Part shown: positions 22,511-33,833 of the stretch, in pieces
Layout of the letters: every line of letters begins with the position of its first letter
How positions within the stretch are numbered: the stretch's first letter is position 1
Assembly (NCBI RefSeq): GCF_905475395.1
Contig: NC_058342.1
Span: forward strand, 30,958,140 to 31,022,139
Reading direction: 5' to 3'
Source of the DNA: Chrysoperla carnea
Taxonomy: Eukaryota > Arthropoda > Insecta > Neuroptera > Chrysopidae
DNA: 64,000 nucleotides
Notes under the pieces: model-generated
The model's database searches: none
Told to the model about the DNA's origin: nothing
Seen by the model: only the letters and a program-made list of their open reading frames with translations
Program-made: the position numbers and the translations under genes

Positions 22511-23137
22511 ACGGAAGCCTGAATGGTTCATGATCAATTTATGAAAAAGTGTGGTTACACTAGCTTATTTTTTTAAATATGTACTACCCACAAGTATAAA
22601 ACCAACTTTCAAAAAGTGCACTTGTGACTTGTGGTTACGAATACAAACCTTGAAAATGTCAGTCGGTGATAACTATTCTTTAAAAAATATATTGCTTTAA
22701 TTAGCCTTTTCACTAAGAAGATTAAAATAAGATTCGCTAAATGACAGAACTAGGGAGATACAAATGTTTTGATTTCCTGCCATCTAGCGGATCTATTTTT
22801 AATATTCTGAGGAAAAAGGCTAATTAAAGCATTATATTTTTTAAATAATATTAATAAAAATTTTTAACTAACTTCATAATACAAATTATAAACATTTTCA
22901 TATTATCATTAAATCCGGATATACACTTATTAATAATTCCAGACAGTTTCGGCAATGGCTAAGTAAAGAATAGTTATCACCGACTGACATTTTCAAAAAG
23001 TTTTGTTTCCATAACCACAAGTCACAAGGGCACTTTTTGAAAGTTGGTTTTATACTTGTGGGTAGTATACATTTAAAAAATAAGCTAGTGTAGCGCCACT
23101 TTTTCATAAATTGATCATGAACTATTCAGGCTTCCGT
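22511..23137. mobile_element. 627-bp foldback element
   Basis: The left end ACGGAAGCCTGAATGGTTCA and the right end TGAACTATTCAGGCTTCCGT are inverted. The pairing runs on for about 200 bp per arm, through CCACAAGTATAAAACCAACT and GTCAGTCGGTGATAACTATT on the left. A further inner pair is TTAATTAGCCTTTT/AAAGGCTAATTAAAG. The flanks GATTTTAT and AATTTTAT agree at 7 of 8 bases, a likely 8-bp target duplication. No transposase. Confidence 0.8.
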
Positions 23138-23901
23138 AATTTTATTCTATGGTACCAGACTGGGTATTTGAGAAAATAAAAATAAAAAGTGACCATAGAG
23201 AAGAATAATCACACACAACCAAATAATATACACTTTTGACTTGCAAAAAATAAACCCGAAAATTCAATGAATATCACTAAAAAAAAATAACAATTTAGAA
23301 ATGATTTTTAAATCCAATATAGAATTAATATAAAACGTGTTCCATTTAAATAAAAACAAATCAATAACAAACAGCTCGTTTTTTTAGATTTATAATAAAA
23401 TAAACGTGTATTATTTTTGAATGTGTTAAATAAAAATTTTGTAAACATCTCTGCTTGTTTTTGTTCACGCAATAAAATTGAAAAATGGCTACCAGCTGTA
23501 ATTCATTTAATAAGTAACAAATACACCGGTTACATTTAAACGAATTTTCTCATTGAAATGTTGCAGGTGAATAAGTTAGATTTTTCTGTAGATTTGAAAT
23601 AATATTTAGATTTTTTCATAAATTTATTTTTTTTTTTTAATATAAGGGTTTGTTTTGTAGAGAGCATGATTTTTCATTTATTAAAAATGACAGCTAAATT
23701 TTTTTAAAAAAGATCTCTAATCAAGGTCTCAAATTTCGATGTATATTCATTTGTGTTTATTTTTTTTTGTTCAATAGAAACTTAATTGGATTTAAAAAAA
23801 CGGAAAGGCGTTTTTTTTTCGGGAACATTCGCCTAAATAAAAACAAAAAGGATAATTTATTTGAGAATAACTAAAGTTGTAAAAAATATTAATAATAAAA
23901 G

Positions 23902-24273
23902 ATGAATTCTGCTATGCACCCTCCGCAAACTGCCTCAAATTCACGATTAAATAATGCAACAATAACAACGGCTCCACAAAATAATTCAAGTACACCATCG
24001 TTGATATGTCGATTCCACAAACATGGTACTTGTAAATATGGTACACAATGTCGTTTTGTACATCAGACATCATCGCCAACGAGTTCATCCTCTGATAATA
24101 TAAATAGCACAACAACTCCAGAACAAATACCACCTGTTATAACACGAACTGCCATTCCATCAGAGGATTGGGTGAATGCACCAGAATTTTTTCCATCTGC
24201 AAGTAAAACAAATTTAAATACAGCGAATAATACAACAATTCCAAAGAAAATGGCGATTAAATCTTATGCACAG
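23902..24273 (+). CDS. Mkrn1: Makorin coding exon 1
   Basis: Residues 1-124: a low-complexity Asn/Ser/Thr-rich N-terminus, the first C3H finger (CRFHKHGTCKYGTQCRFVH), a Ser/Thr linker and the PAM2-like motif. The donor is GCACAG|GTAACT, phase 0. Confidence 0.93.
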
Positions 24274-27200
24274 GTAACTTGATTTTCTTTTGTTTTTTTG
24301 TTTATAAAACAAAATTTGTTTATTAAGTGTTGTTTGTCGATACATAAAGTGTTGTTAGTTCGCGTTGGATTTCGAAATTGAATAGTGTATTTTTCTCGGT
24401 TTCTCGGGATACTAAAAAAAAATGGAAGAGTTATCAAGGCCAGGATGTAGCTACCAGGTTAATTATTATTTTTTTTAACAAATTATAGCAATATTTAACT
24501 TTTTTTGGAACAATATTAGTATTTTTAGATTAGTTAAGGTTAATACGGAACCTTGGGAGCCTGAAACTCACTGTGTTGGCGTGTTGAGTACTTGATTAAC
24601 CAATTTAGGACAAATTTATTAATTTAAATACTTGAATTAATTGTTTAAATATTCGTATTCTATCGTGTATCTAACGTTAATTCTAAGATCCCGTTGTCCG
24701 ATTTCAAAAATTTTATATGGTACTGCTCTTGTAAGCGATCTCCTAGGGGGTCCCCCAAAAAAGGGTGTCCGGCGGGGAGAACCATCTCTCTAGTTTGAAT
24801 TATTTAAAATGTAAAAAAAATTCAGAAAATTTGTTTAGTCGATAGATGAATTCAGGTATTAATCGAAGGAATAGTAAAAGATTTTTGACAAAATGGCGGC
24901 TTTCAAAAAAAAAAATTAAATAAATCAAAATTCTTCAAAAAATTTCCAACTTCAAAGCGGTCTAAAATATCGAAATAATTTTCAGAAATCTTACTCATTC
25001 GATTAATACCTGGGAAAAATATCTAAGAAAATTGTGTAAAAATTTGAAACCGATCGGTCGCACCATTTCGGAGCACTCTTGCTCACCAACTTGAAAATGC
25101 TGTTTCGAGAAAAACGCGTTTCAATTTTCAAAAGACACTCAGTTCTCGGATATGTACATGCCGGAAATGAGAAATCTATTTTTTTTAAATTCTAGCTGGA
25201 TATAACCCCTTAATGCTATCTTTAGCAACTTTTCCTCCGGCAAATTTTCATTGTCAATAAAAGTGTTAGGTTGTTAATTACCTTATTTCAAAATCATTTA
25301 ACACTGATCCACAAGTTGGTAATGCCTTGAATGGGGTCGAATTAGCTCGATTCTGTGGTTTTTTGATTCACCCTGTAATCCACGAATTTATTTATTAATG
25401 AATGCACTTCAAAATAAATGTTACATGTCATTTAAAAATTGTTATTCTTGAATCAATTGTTTAAATATTCTGTATTGAAGAGTATTATAGAGCATTACCT
25501 TGACTTTTGAGCGATTTTTCTGTCTTGAAAAACACTTTGTACCACTTCACAATCATAAATAAATAGACAATAATAAATAAATCAAAATTCACTGATGGTA
25601 GCCTAGGAAACTCTTAGACTAATTTTTAAATATTAATTTATTTTTAAGGTAGTACGAGCACCAAGGCAATCTTGGATTTAGGGTGGAAATTATTTGTACC
25701 TTATTTTCAACTTTGACGATGAATTTTGTTATAGCTTCATGAATGTAGACGAAAAATAAAAACAAAATTTTTCGTTAGCTGCCTTGGTTTTCGAAATATC
25801 GAAAGCTAAATAAGTAAACAAAATTTTCAATTTCGATATTTTGAATTTTTGTGCCCCCACTAACGTGCTTATATTTTGACTTGGTGCTCTTATATCCTTA
25901 ATGTATAAAATTTATGTATTTAATCTACATTTGGAGGTTTTGGTCTTATAATGGTTGCGATTGTAAACAAAAACTTGCCCATCGACTTTATCATAATCTT
26001 ATTTGCACCTGTAGAAATCTACAGAGCGTCATTTTTGAAATTTTTAGTTCCGTATCCTTGAATCCATCAATCCCGATAGAAATCCGACCGGAAAAGCTGT
26101 GGGTTTTCTACCTCGGTAGAATCTTATAAGATTCATCTGCTTGAAATAGCATCTCTTACCTGAAGATGTCTCGTCTTCGGGTGCCGGTTATATTTGTACC
26201 AACTTGACGCTCTTTTTCTAGCCAATACAGACCCTAGGCAGAAACCTACCCCGCCTAATGATTATTCCGTTACTGATAAAAATTATATATTCAGGTTTTA
26301 GGGATTCAGTCACGACTTAATAAATAATAAATTATTTGTATTTTGTTTAGGTTGTTAAACCCGAAGGAAAAGACGGAGAAGATACAGCAGCGGCATCTTC
26401 AGCGATGTATAATAAACTATGTCCATATGCTGAAGCTAATGGAGAATGTCGTTATCCACCAAATGAATGTTCGTATATTCATGGCGATATCTGTGAATTG
26501 TGCGGGGTCGCTGCTTTACATCCACATGATCAGGAACAACGTAAACGTCATCAGCGGGTATGTTTTTATCAAGTACTTTAATTTTTAGCAAATTTTTTCG
26601 GGCCTTTGCTAACAATTGACAGAGGGGGATAACAAAATATTTTGGTCTCCGGTCAAATATAGTTTTAGTAAGTCATTTCAGAAATGCTGAAAATTTCATA
26701 GGTGTTAGCCAGCAGCGCGAGCTCAATCGAAAGCCTATTCCGCGTTCTTAAAGCAAGAGAGGAGGGCGGGGCTTTTTTTATAATATTGAATTTCCGGATT
26801 GTAATTGATAATAATTTTTGGTCTTGTTTTCAGGAGTGTGTTTCACAACATGAAAAAAATATGGAATTATCATTTGCTGTGGCTCGTTCACGAGAGAAAT
26901 CATGTGGTGTATGTTTTGAAGTGATATTAGAAAAATCATCGCGAGAACAACGTTTTGGAATTTTACCGAATTGCAATCATTGTTTTTGTTTATCGTGTAT
27001 TCGAAAATGGCGTCAAGCAAAGCAATTCGATTCAAAAATTATACGGTAATTTTATTATTATTTCCATTCAATTTTTGTCTGAAATTATAGGCTTATACAC
27101 GTATTGACGGTCAACTGAGATGGGTGGGGTGTTTTATAAATCCGTTTCATGAAACCCAGAACACAATGAGTTTTTGGAGATGACTGATCAATTTGGGAGT

Positions 27201-30200
27201 ATTCTCAGGGGGGGAAACAGCTTTTTTCGACGTATTTTTGGCTTTCAATTTCAGTAGAGCCCGTTAATAGAAAACGTCTTTTGGGAATGCCAATTTCTTA
27301 GCCTCTTCCCCCTTTTTTTATGCCGAAATATTATGTTTTCTTGTAGTTTTTATGGCTTTGAACTTCAGTACAGCCTTCCCAAATTGAGCTGAAGGAATGA
27401 AAATCAATTTTTAGGTTGAAAATCGGTTTTTAGGTTGGGTTATTACCAATGATCCTTTTTCATGTCGAAATATTATGTTTTTTTTCGATTTTTATGGCTT
27501 TAAACTTCAATACAGCCTCTCCAAATTGAGTTAAAGGGTTGGAAATCAATTTTTAAGTTGGATTAGTTCCAAGGATCTTTTTTTATGTCGAAATATTATG
27601 CTTTCTCTCGTTTTTTATGGCTTTGAGCTTCATTAAAGTCTCCTTAAATTGAGCTGGGGGTTGAAAATCAGTTTGTAGGTTGGGTTAGTACCAATGATCC
27701 TTTTTTATGTCGAAATATTATGTTTTTTCTCAATTTTTATGGCTTTGAATTTCAGTAAAGCATCCTTAAATTGAATTAGAGGGTTGAAAATCGGTTTGTA
27801 GGTTGGTTTAGTGTGAAGGATGTGTCTTTTAGGGGTGTTGACTTCTCAGTTAAGCTCCACCCTTTTTTTATGTCAAAATATTGGGTTTTTTTGCGGTGTT
27901 TATGGCTTTGAACATCTGTACAGTTGCTTCAAATTAAACTAAAGTTTTAAAAAACAGTTTATAAGTTTCCTGAATGTGCCTGTTTGAGGTGTTCATATCA
28001 GACATCTCCAAAATTACATAAAATGTATTGTCATGAAACGGATTTATAAGAAACCCCTTTCTCCCCGTTGACCTTCGATACAGTGCATACATCTATATTT
28101 TCGGGGAATATATGAATAAAAAGATTATTAATATCTAAAAATAATTCGATTTTTTCAACATTTCTTCTACAGTGCGTGTCCCGAATGTCGAGTAACATCA
28201 GACTTTGTATGTCCGTCAATGTACTGGGTGGACACAAAAGAAGAAAAAGAGAAATTAATAACGGATTATAAAGGAGCGTTACGAATTAAAGATTGCAAAT
28301 ATTTCAAACAAGGGCGCGGTAAATGTCCATTTGGTAACAAATGTTTTTATTTACATGCATTACCCGACGGTACCAAAGTGGATGTAGGACCACCGGTACG
28401 CCATCGTCGGCAAGCGCATGATGGTGAAATTGATATGTTGCAAGTAAGTGTTTTTCAACAATTTTTATTTCCAAACAAATCGGTGGGTCGTTTCATGCTA
28501 GAACAACATGGAGTTTATTTGACCTTTTCAGAGTTTTTATAAAATTTTTAGAAATTATACTCTTACAATAAAAAATTCAAATGAAAAATTCTAGATTTGT
28601 ACAAAATTGCAAGAAAATTTTGTAGGGTTTATAATAATAAATAAGACTTAAACCAAGAGGTACTGTTTGCCCTTCTTGAAAAAAACCTGTCATCCGAAGG
28701 CGAAATGTTTCCGGGTAAACGATGCTACTTTCAAGCAGATAAATCTATAGGATTCCGCTGGAATTTCTCCCAGGATTGATAAATACAAGGTTTCGGACCC
28801 AAAAATTTTGAACCTGGTTTCATCCGCGAGGGTGCAAATTAGGACAAAACTTTGGTGTTTCATTTCTCCAAAACTATAACAGATAGAAAGTTGAAAGTTT
28901 GCAGGTAGCCGCAGATAGTCTATACAGGGTATTTCAACAATTAACTGTTTTTTTTTTTTTTGTAAATTCTAATTTTAGATTTGAATTTTGAATTTTCGTT
29001 CGGCTATAGTTGTTCAAATGATTGAAAACATTCTGAAATAGTCATATTAACTCCTGTATAAAATTTGCATGAAATGACACCCAAACAAATTTTTAAAAAC
29101 TACACACAAATTAACAATTTCATCCTTTATCACACATTATTCAATCCTATTACTAACATCCTGTTTCTCCACTTAGGATGATCCTTTTAGTTCAACTACC
29201 ACCATTATTTACTTTCGTTATACGTCGGAATAAGTCTCTGCAAATGGATATTTGATGAAAACGGCCTTAATTCTTCATGTAGGTACCAATTCAATTTCAT
29301 TTAATATCTTTTAGATTTTTTTTTCTCTTTTTATTTTACTTATTCTTTATTAATTTTTGTTCAATTACACCGTGCTACAGTGATTTTGCACTTTTCAAAG
29401 GACCTAGTGTACGCTATAGGTCTTGATGTGTAACATAATGAAAGTGTGTTTCAAAAATGTCTAACACCCCCCAAATAAATCAATTTACAATCAATTATTG
29501 TTTTATGATAGACTCCTCTATATTCTAAAGTGACACCTACTTCGTTTAATGAGTTTCATTGGTCTGTGAACGCATAAATCCTTCTATTTTTCTCATCTTC
29601 CGAATTAGGCCTCAGATCGAAATTTGGTAAAAAGCTTTTCCATTTGTCTTGATAAGCTCAATTTACTGGTATAATTTTCTGCTATCGATAATAGAACACC
29701 TTGTATATATATTCCGAAAGCTCAATGTTTCTAGTTTTCAAAACCGTTAAGCAATCGAAAATCGGTTAAAAATTGACGGAGTTACAATTTTTAAGTGCGC
29801 AGAGAACACGAAAGTAGGTGTTAGACAATTTTGAAACACATTTTAATGATGCGCACTCACCAAGATCTACAACGTATGCTAGGTCGCTCAAAAAGTGCTT
29901 TCAATTTTTTGTTTTTTTGTAGCACTGTGTTACTTTATGTTAAATATTGTGCTAAGGCTTAATCCGTGCACAAACCGTTTAATAAAATTAATCAAATTTT
30001 ATTTAGCTTAGTCAAATTTTGGGGTAGTTGATTTTCCTTTATTTTGTGGAAAATAACATTTTACTAACATTTTGGAAGAATTTTACTAACAAATTAGATT
30101 TTAAAAATTATTTCGCCTATAGAATTCTACATTATCAGCAAATTATATGGGCTATATTTTATTTTCTAAAAAATTAGAGCTCAGCACCATAAAATTGAAA

Positions 30201-32272
30201 TCCATGAAATGGGGATTTTGAAAAAAATTTTCTTTTTAAAGTTACAGTTTTGAAATAACTTTTCAAAAGAGAACCGAAAACGTCCGACGATAATAATATT
30301 CGTAAAACATCGTTGTGACGATCTTGAATCGTATACACTGTATAAAATTATTAATTAACATTATGACGTTACACGATCTTTTACGAACATTTTTTTATCG
30401 GATGTTTTCGTTTCGCTTTTGAAAAGTTCTTTTAAAACTGACTGTAACATAAAATTTGAGATAACCTCTGTTTTAGAAAAATGTGTCTATCAGTAATCAA
30501 ACATTTCTTTTTACTTACATTACCGACTAAGATTTCTGATGACTTCTTAAAACCACTCACAGATGGCGAGGCTATAGTTCGCAATATACCTTAATCATAT
30601 TAAGTTCAGTGTCGTTTTTCGTTTCGTTCTCTCTCTTGTAAATTTAACACCCGCTATGTACTTTTTCTGTTAAAAAAAGATTGGTTATCAATGAATGGGA
30701 TTGTGGTACTACAAGATAAATTTGGTTGAGTACAATCGTAGGCGTTCCGAAGATCTTATATCCCTTCCAAGGGCCTCTGGCTGGTCGGCAGGCATGCTGA
30801 AGGCCTGGGCCTGACTGTATCACAACTACTGCAGGCAGGAGCTGTCACAATGGGAAGGAGAAGACAATGTCTCCTCTTCTTACCATAAGGATATGGATTT
30901 ACATGATCCAATCTGTCTTTGACGATCTCTCCGACCTTAAGTCCGTCGACATCAAAGCACTCTTTTTTTTAACTGCTCCAAATGGTTCATGGAGTAGTAG
31001 CGCCGGGGATGAGCCAACCCTTTTTCGGTATCACAACGGGCCCTATGATCTAAGTGCGTCCCATCCCAGGACAGCCACTCTACCCTAACCTAATCTAATG
31101 AATGGGAGTGCTTAATTTACAGAGAGATCGCCCGCTTTGACGATCCACAATTGAAATAAAGGACAGAATTAACAACTTATGAAAAAAAAAATTAATTGCT
31201 GCTACAAAGGACCCCGCAATATTAGATAAAAAAATGACTTTCTGTGAAAATTTTTCAAACCGCCCCCAAAATGGTCTTCGGATCGTTTTAATCAAAACCT
31301 CCCACGGCGACAAAATTTTTTAGCGGGTAGTTTTTGAATTACCGGCAATCAAAGCTACACATTATAGTTATTTAGCCCGTAGCTCGAAAATTACTTTTGT
31401 GGCCGTGAGAGCTTTTGCTCAAAAATATAGGAAGACCATTTTGGGGGCGGTATTGACTATCTAACATTACTGGGTCCTTACAAAGTGGTACTTTTTAGAG
31501 ACCCTGTTATTTGGTATACGCAGACAATAGACACAATTAGCTTGGAAGCCACTCTGTAAAAACGTTATTACCATCCAAGAAAGTTTTATTTAAAGTTGCA
31601 TGATTGTGGAAGGACAAACCATAGTTGTAGAAAAACTTAGCCATAAAGATCTAACGAAGGTCTCAATTCGTGTAGTAATTTCTAGGAACAAGTAGTAAGA
31701 CTTCTGACTAATAAAAAGCTATCTGTCCGCTCAATCAATAGTAAAAATACTAAACAGAAAGATCGTCACTGACTGCGCATGGCATCTTTATTAGTGACTG
31801 CGTGATAGAGATCAGCTTTCTGTTTGTCAAAAGCCTAAAGTTTAGTTGGATTAATGTTAATTAACAGAAAGAAATATATACTTAATATTAATATTGCCTA
31901 ACTTATTTTTTTCTGTCTAATCATCGTTTCCATGTAAAATCAAGAATATCGAAAACAATTTGATTTAATCCTTAATAAAGTATTAAATATTCCTGGGTAA
32001 GATTGTTTTTTCGGTTTTATTTCCTCGATTAATTGTGCTTTGAACAGGGGCAAAAATATTAAACGTCTATGATGGACTTTAATCCAAATCAAAAATTATA
32101 CAAAAAATAATTTTTTTTCTTGTTTGATTTACAGCAATTCATTTTATGGGACTTCCTTGAAGATCGAGATAATCGTTGGCTATATTCTTTAGACGATCTA
32201 GAGGATTTAGTGGCCTTTTTTTCCGATTCAGAAGATTCAGATTGGTCTGAGTATGATTTCTCCTTTGAATAA
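23902..32272 (+). CDS. Mkrn1: Makorin, C3H- and RING-finger E3 ubiquitin ligase
   Basis: A RING-type E3 ubiquitin ligase that also binds RNA. Coding exons are 23902-24273, 26351-26557, 26834-27045, 28173-28443 and 32135-32272, giving 399 aa. The ATG follows an in-frame TAA at 23896. In order: C3H finger C36/C44/C50/H54; a PAM2-like motif DWVNAPEFFP at 89-98; C3H finger C148/C157/C164/H168; the makorin Cys-His block (C172, C175, H181 on to C195, H199); a C3HC4 RING C217/C220/C240/H242/C245/C248/C266/C269; a C3H finger C305/C315/C321/H325; and the acidic C-terminal block LWDFLEDRDNRWLYSLDDLE. The second finger has C-x8-C-x6-C spacing, one residue longer at each step than the usual x7/x5. All zinc ligands are present, so it should be active. 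Confidence 0.95.
25644..25901. mobile_element. TTAAGG-ended TIR element (copy 2)
   Basis: The left end TTAAGGTAGTACGAGCACCA pairs with the right end TTGGTGCTCTTATATCCTTA. The interior (CAACTTTGACGATGAATTTT) matches the copy at 50966-51112 in reverse orientation, so this is one family. Confidence 0.65.
26060..26195 (+). repeat. Dispersed repeat family A, copy 2
   Basis: Shares GACCGGAAAAGCTGTGGG and GAAGATGTCTCGTCTTCGG with the copy at 2815-3050. Shorter and diverged. Confidence 0.55.
26351..26557 (+). CDS. Mkrn1: Makorin coding exon 2
   Basis: Residues 125-193, from VVKPEGKDGEDTAAASSAMY to RKRHQR: second C3H finger and the start of the makorin Cys-His block (HGDICELCGVAALHPHD). The acceptor is TTGTTTAG|G and the donor CAGCGG|GTATGT. 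Confidence 0.93.
26834..27045 (+). CDS. Mkrn1: Makorin coding exon 3 (RING N-terminal part)
   Basis: Residues 194-263 plus two bases: ECVSQHEKNMELSFAVARSR, then CGVC...CNHCFCLSC, the first six RING ligands. The acceptor is TTTTCAG|G and the donor TATACG|GTAATT. Confidence 0.93.
27096..28087. mobile_element. ~990-bp TIR element with an internal minisatellite, in makorin intron 3
   Basis: The ends are inverted. On the left is GTATTGACGGTCAACTGAGA followed by TATAAATCCGTTTCATGA; on the right TCATGAAACGGATTTATAAG followed by GTTGACCTTCGATACAGTGC. The interior holds about five tandem copies of a ~122-bp unit. An isolated end of the same family sits at 53344-53440. No transposase is seen and the target duplication is unclear. 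The element fills most of the 1127-bp intron. Confidence 0.75.
27310..27980 (+). repeat. Minisatellite, ~122-bp unit, about five copies
   Basis: Each unit has ATGTCGAAATATTATG, a TTTTTATGGCTTTGAACTTC block, AAATTGAGCT and GGTTGGGTTAGTACCAA. The ATG(T/C)CGAAATATT landmark falls at 27320, 27462, 27585, 27707 and 27870. Spacings are therefore 142, 123, 122 and 163 bp, the longer ones reflecting small insertions. Confidence 0.85.
28173..28443 (+). CDS. Mkrn1: Makorin coding exon 4 (RING end and last C3H finger)
   Basis: Residues 264-354: the last RING ligands in ACPECRV, then TSDFVCPSMYWVDTKEEKEK and the final finger CKYFKQGRGKCPFGNKCFYL-H. The acceptor is TTCTACAG|T and the donor TTGCAA|GTAAGT. 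An open frame runs on past the donor but is intronic. Confidence 0.93.
28670..28930 (-). repeat. Dispersed repeat family A, copy 3 (reverse)
   Basis: The reverse complement matches family A (CTGTCATCCGAAGGCGAAA, GGATTCCGCTGGAATTTCTC). The adjoining AAACTTTGGTGTTTCATTTC and CTCCAAAACTATAACAGATA recur beside the copy at 57960-58330, so the element reaches further here than at 2815. Confidence 0.55.
29505..29706 (-). mobile_element. ACAGGGTGTT-ended element, reverse copy
   Basis: Ends TATCGATAATAGAACACCTTGT on its right and carries AAGCTCAATTTACTGGTATA, shared with the units at 18402-18595 and 50603-50745. Confidence 0.6.
30700..31100 (+). pseudogene. Probable LINE 3' end (C-terminal coding scrap plus 3' UTR)
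   Basis: A GC-richer block, unlike its surroundings. It includes a 73-codon open frame with VFDDLSDLKSVDIKALFFL, then GGTATCACAACGGGCCC, CAGCCACTCTACCCTAACCT and a CTAA-type tail to about 31,100. This is the kind of 3' end seen behind the RNase H domains of jockey-like LINEs, and it may belong to the same family as the scraps at 2374-2720 and 47790-48070. That link is inference. Confidence 0.55.
31200..31496. repeat. Foldback repeat in makorin intron 4
   Basis: CCGCCCCCAAAATGGTCTT at about 31261-31279 pairs with AAGACCATTTTGGGGGCGG at about 31432-31450. Further out, CAAAGGACCCCGCAATATTAG pairs imperfectly with CTAACATTACTGGGTCCTTA. MITE-like; no target duplication found. Confidence 0.6.
32135..32272 (+). 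CDS. Mkrn1: Makorin coding exon 5 (acidic C-terminus)
   Basis: Residues 355-399: QFILWDFLEDRDNRWLYSLD, then an Asp/Ser-rich end SDSEDSDWSEYDFSFE-stop. The acceptor is GATTTACAG|C. The stop codon overlaps an AATAAA at 32268-32273, probably too early to be the only polyadenylation signal. Confidence 0.92.
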   Translation, partial: QFILWDFLEDRDNRWLYSLDDLEDLVAFFSDSEDSDWSEYDFSFE

Positions 32273-33249
32273 AAAAAAAAAATTAATCTGATCGTAATAT
32301 ATTAATTACATGGTATATAAAAACATATAAAACTCAAAAACAAACAAAAAATTTCAAAAAATTAAAAATCCCAAAAAAAAAGAAGAAAATTCAGTAAAAA
32401 TTTCAATGTTTTTTTCTTTCTTTCTAACAAGGAAAAACCAAAATATTAATAATTTATTGCAATGAACATAGTAACTACATTGTTTTATCAAAAAAAAAAA
32501 TCAAAATGCATTTACAACTTCAAAATTTGGGTCTGCGATTATTTTAAATATGTCAAAATGGACCAAATGGGTGTTTAAATAGGTTTTGTAAAAGTATACC
32601 AGCTGTAAAAAGAGTTCTTATGGACGTATATTGTGTATAAGAAAGATAAAATTATTTTATTTTTGTGAGTTAACTTAACTAAATCGTGAACAAAACAAGC
32701 AGTGAACTGTGAACATGACTGATCGATTGAATAATTTGCGCGCGCATCGCACACACATAATATTCGCTGTCTTTCTTTCTTTGTTTTACACATTGATGTC
32801 CAAAAGAACTCTTCTTATGCATATATTACCTAACTTCAAATTTGTTATCAGTTTTTTAATTGGCAATTCATTCCTTATTGCGCATTCAAACTCGCAATAG
32901 TTCAACCTGTATCAATTCAGCTTATTGGATTGGGTTGCGTTAATATGAGTTGGCATGGTTTTTGGTCTTTTTTCTCGGAAAACCTAGCTGAGATTACAAT
33001 CTGGTTACGACATATACATAAATTTGAGGAACCTACAGTGATAATGAGCGACTCTTAACCCTTCAGACTTGTCGTCACTCTTGTGATAAGAGAAAATCTC
33101 ACGCTATTGCGTAAGCGTCAAGAAATTTCCAACAATATGTTTCAATAGGTTACAAATGTTTATTTGTGAAAGTACATTAATTCATATCAAAGAATAGTAT
33201 TTTAAATTTACTTATCAAATATTCTGGATAGATAATATCACTGCCACCT

Positions 33250-33833
33250 GTCATTGAAAACACAGTGTATCTACGGAGATCCGCGAAGTATAACGAAGCC
33301 ATCCGAATTGCGGTTAATGGCTTATAAATGTCATCTTCAGATTGTAAATTTATCTTTCAAAAGGGCTGAAAATCACTCCAACCCTTGCTAACTTGATCCA
33401 GATCTACCAAATCCAACAGAATAGGTTGATTTTTGTTATCAAATGTTGATTTAGCGTAGGATGGAGTGATTTTTAGTAATCCCTTTACAATTTGACGTCC
33501 TTAAAAACACAGTATCTACGAAGATCGCCTAAGTAAAACGAAGCTATCCGAATGCGGTTTTTGTTTTTACCGACTTTACTGAAGTGATGAGAAAAACTCT
33601 CACAGCTGTCAATAAATATTTTCAAATGGTTATTCCATACGCAACCGTTTTGAAAGGTTAACGGCTTTGTATATGTCATCGTAAGATTGTAAATTTATCT
33701 TTCAAAAGAGGTGAAAGTTACTCCAATCCTTGCTAACTTGATCCAGATTAACTAAATCCAACGAAATGAGTTGATTTTTATTACCAGGTGTTGGAGTGGT
33801 TTTAGCTTAACCCCTTTACAATGGCCATATTCG
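33250..33833 (+). repeat. Two-unit satellite-like repeat (locus 1)
   Basis: Two units start at about 33261 and 33510 (GTATCTACGGAGATC... / GTATCTACGAAGATCG...). Each has AACGAAGC(C/T)ATCCGAAT, TGTAAATTTATCTTTCAAAA, TGCTAACTTGATCCAGAT and a GGAGTG(G/A)TTTT...CCTTTACAA end. The second unit has an insertion with TGAAGTGATGAGAAAAACTC. Confidence 0.8.

Larger units (their letters stand above)
19924..23901. other. Intergenic region between trehalase and makorin
   Basis: Contains a mariner transposase scrap (20482-20600) and a large foldback (22511-23137). The rest is AT-rich; short open frames near 21393-21644 and 21869-22060 look random. The makorin promoter and 5' UTR must lie at its right end, but I see no clear core promoter. 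Confidence 0.6.
24274..26350 (+). other. Makorin intron 1
   Basis: 2077-bp intron. It holds a TTAAGG-type TIR element (25644-25901) and a copy of dispersed repeat family A (26060-26195). I see nothing else. Confidence 0.8.
28444..32134 (+). other. Makorin intron 4, 3.7 kb, repeat-filled
   Basis: Contains a reversed family A repeat (28670-28860), an ACAGGGTGTT-type element (29505-29706), a LINE 3'-end-like block (30700-31100) and a foldback (31200-31496). I see nothing in 29,700-30,690 or 31,500-32,130. Confidence 0.75.
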
